Below are positions 9,262 to 9,658 of a stretch of DNA of 9,658 nucleotides, one piece after another. Each line of letters opens with the position of its first letter. Position 1 is the stretch's first letter. This DNA is from Porticoccaceae bacterium. GTDB taxonomy: Bacteria > Pseudomonadota > Gammaproteobacteria > Pseudomonadales > Porticoccaceae. The DNA is taken from contig DNBN01000017.1 of assembly GCA_003491845.1 (NCBI GenBank), positions 6,531-16,188 on the forward strand, in the 5' to 3' direction. The notes beneath the pieces are model-generated. The model saw only the letters and a list, made by a program, of their open reading frames with translations. It searched no databases and was not told the origin of the DNA. Both the position numbers and the translations under genes were made by a program.

Positions 9262-9269
9262 CTAAGAAA

Positions 9270-9658
9270 GTGGATATTAAGTTTTCAGCTGATGACATTG
9301 CATTTCGTGATGAAGTAAGAGCGTTTTTTGCCGCAGAATATCAGGGCGGTGCGTCGACTCGCTTGGGCGATAACGTAGAAGTCGATTACAAAAGCGGTAT
9401 TGTTGCTTGGCAAAAAAAACTGCATGCCAAAGGCTGGATCGCTCCAGGTTGGCCAACAGAGTATGGCGGCACTGGCTGGACTAGCACACAAAAATTTATT
9501 TATGAGACCGAACGTGGATTGGCAGGTATTCCTGATGTAGTCCCCTTTGGTTTAAAGATGGTAGCGCCGGTTATTTATACTTTTGGTACCGAAGAGCAAA
9601 AAGCACGTTTTTTACCGCGCATACTCAGCAGTGATGATTGGTGGTGTCAGGGTTACTC
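9270..9658 (+). CDS. Acyl-CoA dehydrogenase family protein, 3' end outside window
   Basis: The frame opens at GTG 9270 and stays open to the last base; 129 complete codons plus two bases are visible, about a third of a typical 390-400-residue enzyme. The N-terminal helical domain reads MDIKFSADDIAFRDEVRAFF, then KGWIAPGWPTEYGGTGW (54-70). Further on are FGTEEQKARFLPRIL (105-119) and DDWWCQGYS (122-130), where the flavin-contacting segment (normally WWCQGYSEP) is cut off. This style is typical of the pimeloyl-CoA/FadE-like subgroup used for branched, cyclic or steroid-side-chain acyl-CoAs rather than short-chain ButA-type enzymes. The catalytic base lies beyond the window. It sits after a long gap with its own candidate promoter. 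The role of citronellyl-CoA dehydrogenase (AtuD) is conceivable but not shown; the visible part does not specially resemble AtuD as I recall it. Confidence 0.88.
   Translation, partial: MDIKFSADDIAFRDEVRAFFAAEYQGGASTRLGDNVEVDYKSGIVAWQKKLHAKGWIAPGWPTEYGGTGWTSTQKFIYETERGLAGIPDVVPFGLKMVAPVIYTFGTEEQKARFLPRILSSDDWWCQGY

Larger units (their letters stand above)
8955..9269 (+). other. 315-bp intergenic region between transcription units
   Basis: This is the longest non-coding stretch of the window. It holds a weak imperfect stem soon after the fadH stop: AACCT (8982-8986) with AGGTT (9009-9013), and inside it AGCCG (8988-8992) with CGGTT (8999-9003) including a wobble pair, followed by T/A-rich sequence. 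It also has a GTGCGCAC palindrome (9070-9077), a CAGTGGG/CCCACTG hairpin (9144-9168) and a candidate promoter (9176-9204). I see no tRNA, no convincing small gene and no mobile-element end. Confidence 0.6.

Noticed and set aside
9285..9491. 68-codon minus-strand frame at the right end
   Set aside because: It is antisense to the clearly recognisable acyl-CoA dehydrogenase beginning at 9270.

Overview
This window looks like a stretch of a gammaproteobacterial chromosome of moderate GC, plausibly a marine heterotroph. That is an inference from composition and protein style; there is no rRNA or other marker to confirm it. All genes are on the plus strand and the window is densely coding. It starts inside one gene and ends inside another.

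Positions 1-6134 carry four genes of the acyclic terpene utilization (atu) type. They are atuA (5' end cut off by the window), the carboxyltransferase (beta) subunit of a biotin-dependent acyl-CoA carboxylase (atuC-like), a LiuC/AtuE-type enoyl-CoA hydratase, and the biotin carboxylase/biotin carrier (alpha) subunit (atuF-like). In the Pseudomonas citronellol/geraniol pathway the two carboxylase subunits form geranyl-CoA carboxylase. That enzyme carboxylates cis-geranyl-CoA to isohexenylglutaconyl-CoA, and AtuE then hydrates the product. The role of AtuA is not settled. The same carboxylase-hydratase chemistry is used in leucine catabolism (Liu), so AtuA and the details of the beta subunit are what favour the terpene reading.

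Positions 6244-8954 add two genes that are not part of the Pseudomonas atu operon as I know it: a glutathione S-transferase-family protein and a complete FadH-type 2,4-dienoyl-CoA reductase (FMN, 4Fe-4S, FAD). The reductase fits, because beta-oxidation of the carboxylase pathway product should pass through a 5-methylhexa-2,4-dienoyl-CoA intermediate. Gaps of 21-109 bp, all in one orientation, suggest one transcription unit or two closely coupled ones from atuA to fadH.

Positions 8955-9269 form the only long non-coding gap (315 bp). It holds weak hairpins and one plausible sigma70-like promoter. After it, a GTG-started acyl-CoA dehydrogenase runs off the window end. It probably begins a new transcription unit of the same catabolic island.

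I see no mobile elements, CRISPR array, tRNA or rRNA. The main points of interest are the atypical gene set of the cluster, the unresolved function of AtuA, sequence clues to carboxylase and hydratase specificity, and a perfect GTAA-loop hairpin inside the alpha-subunit gene.
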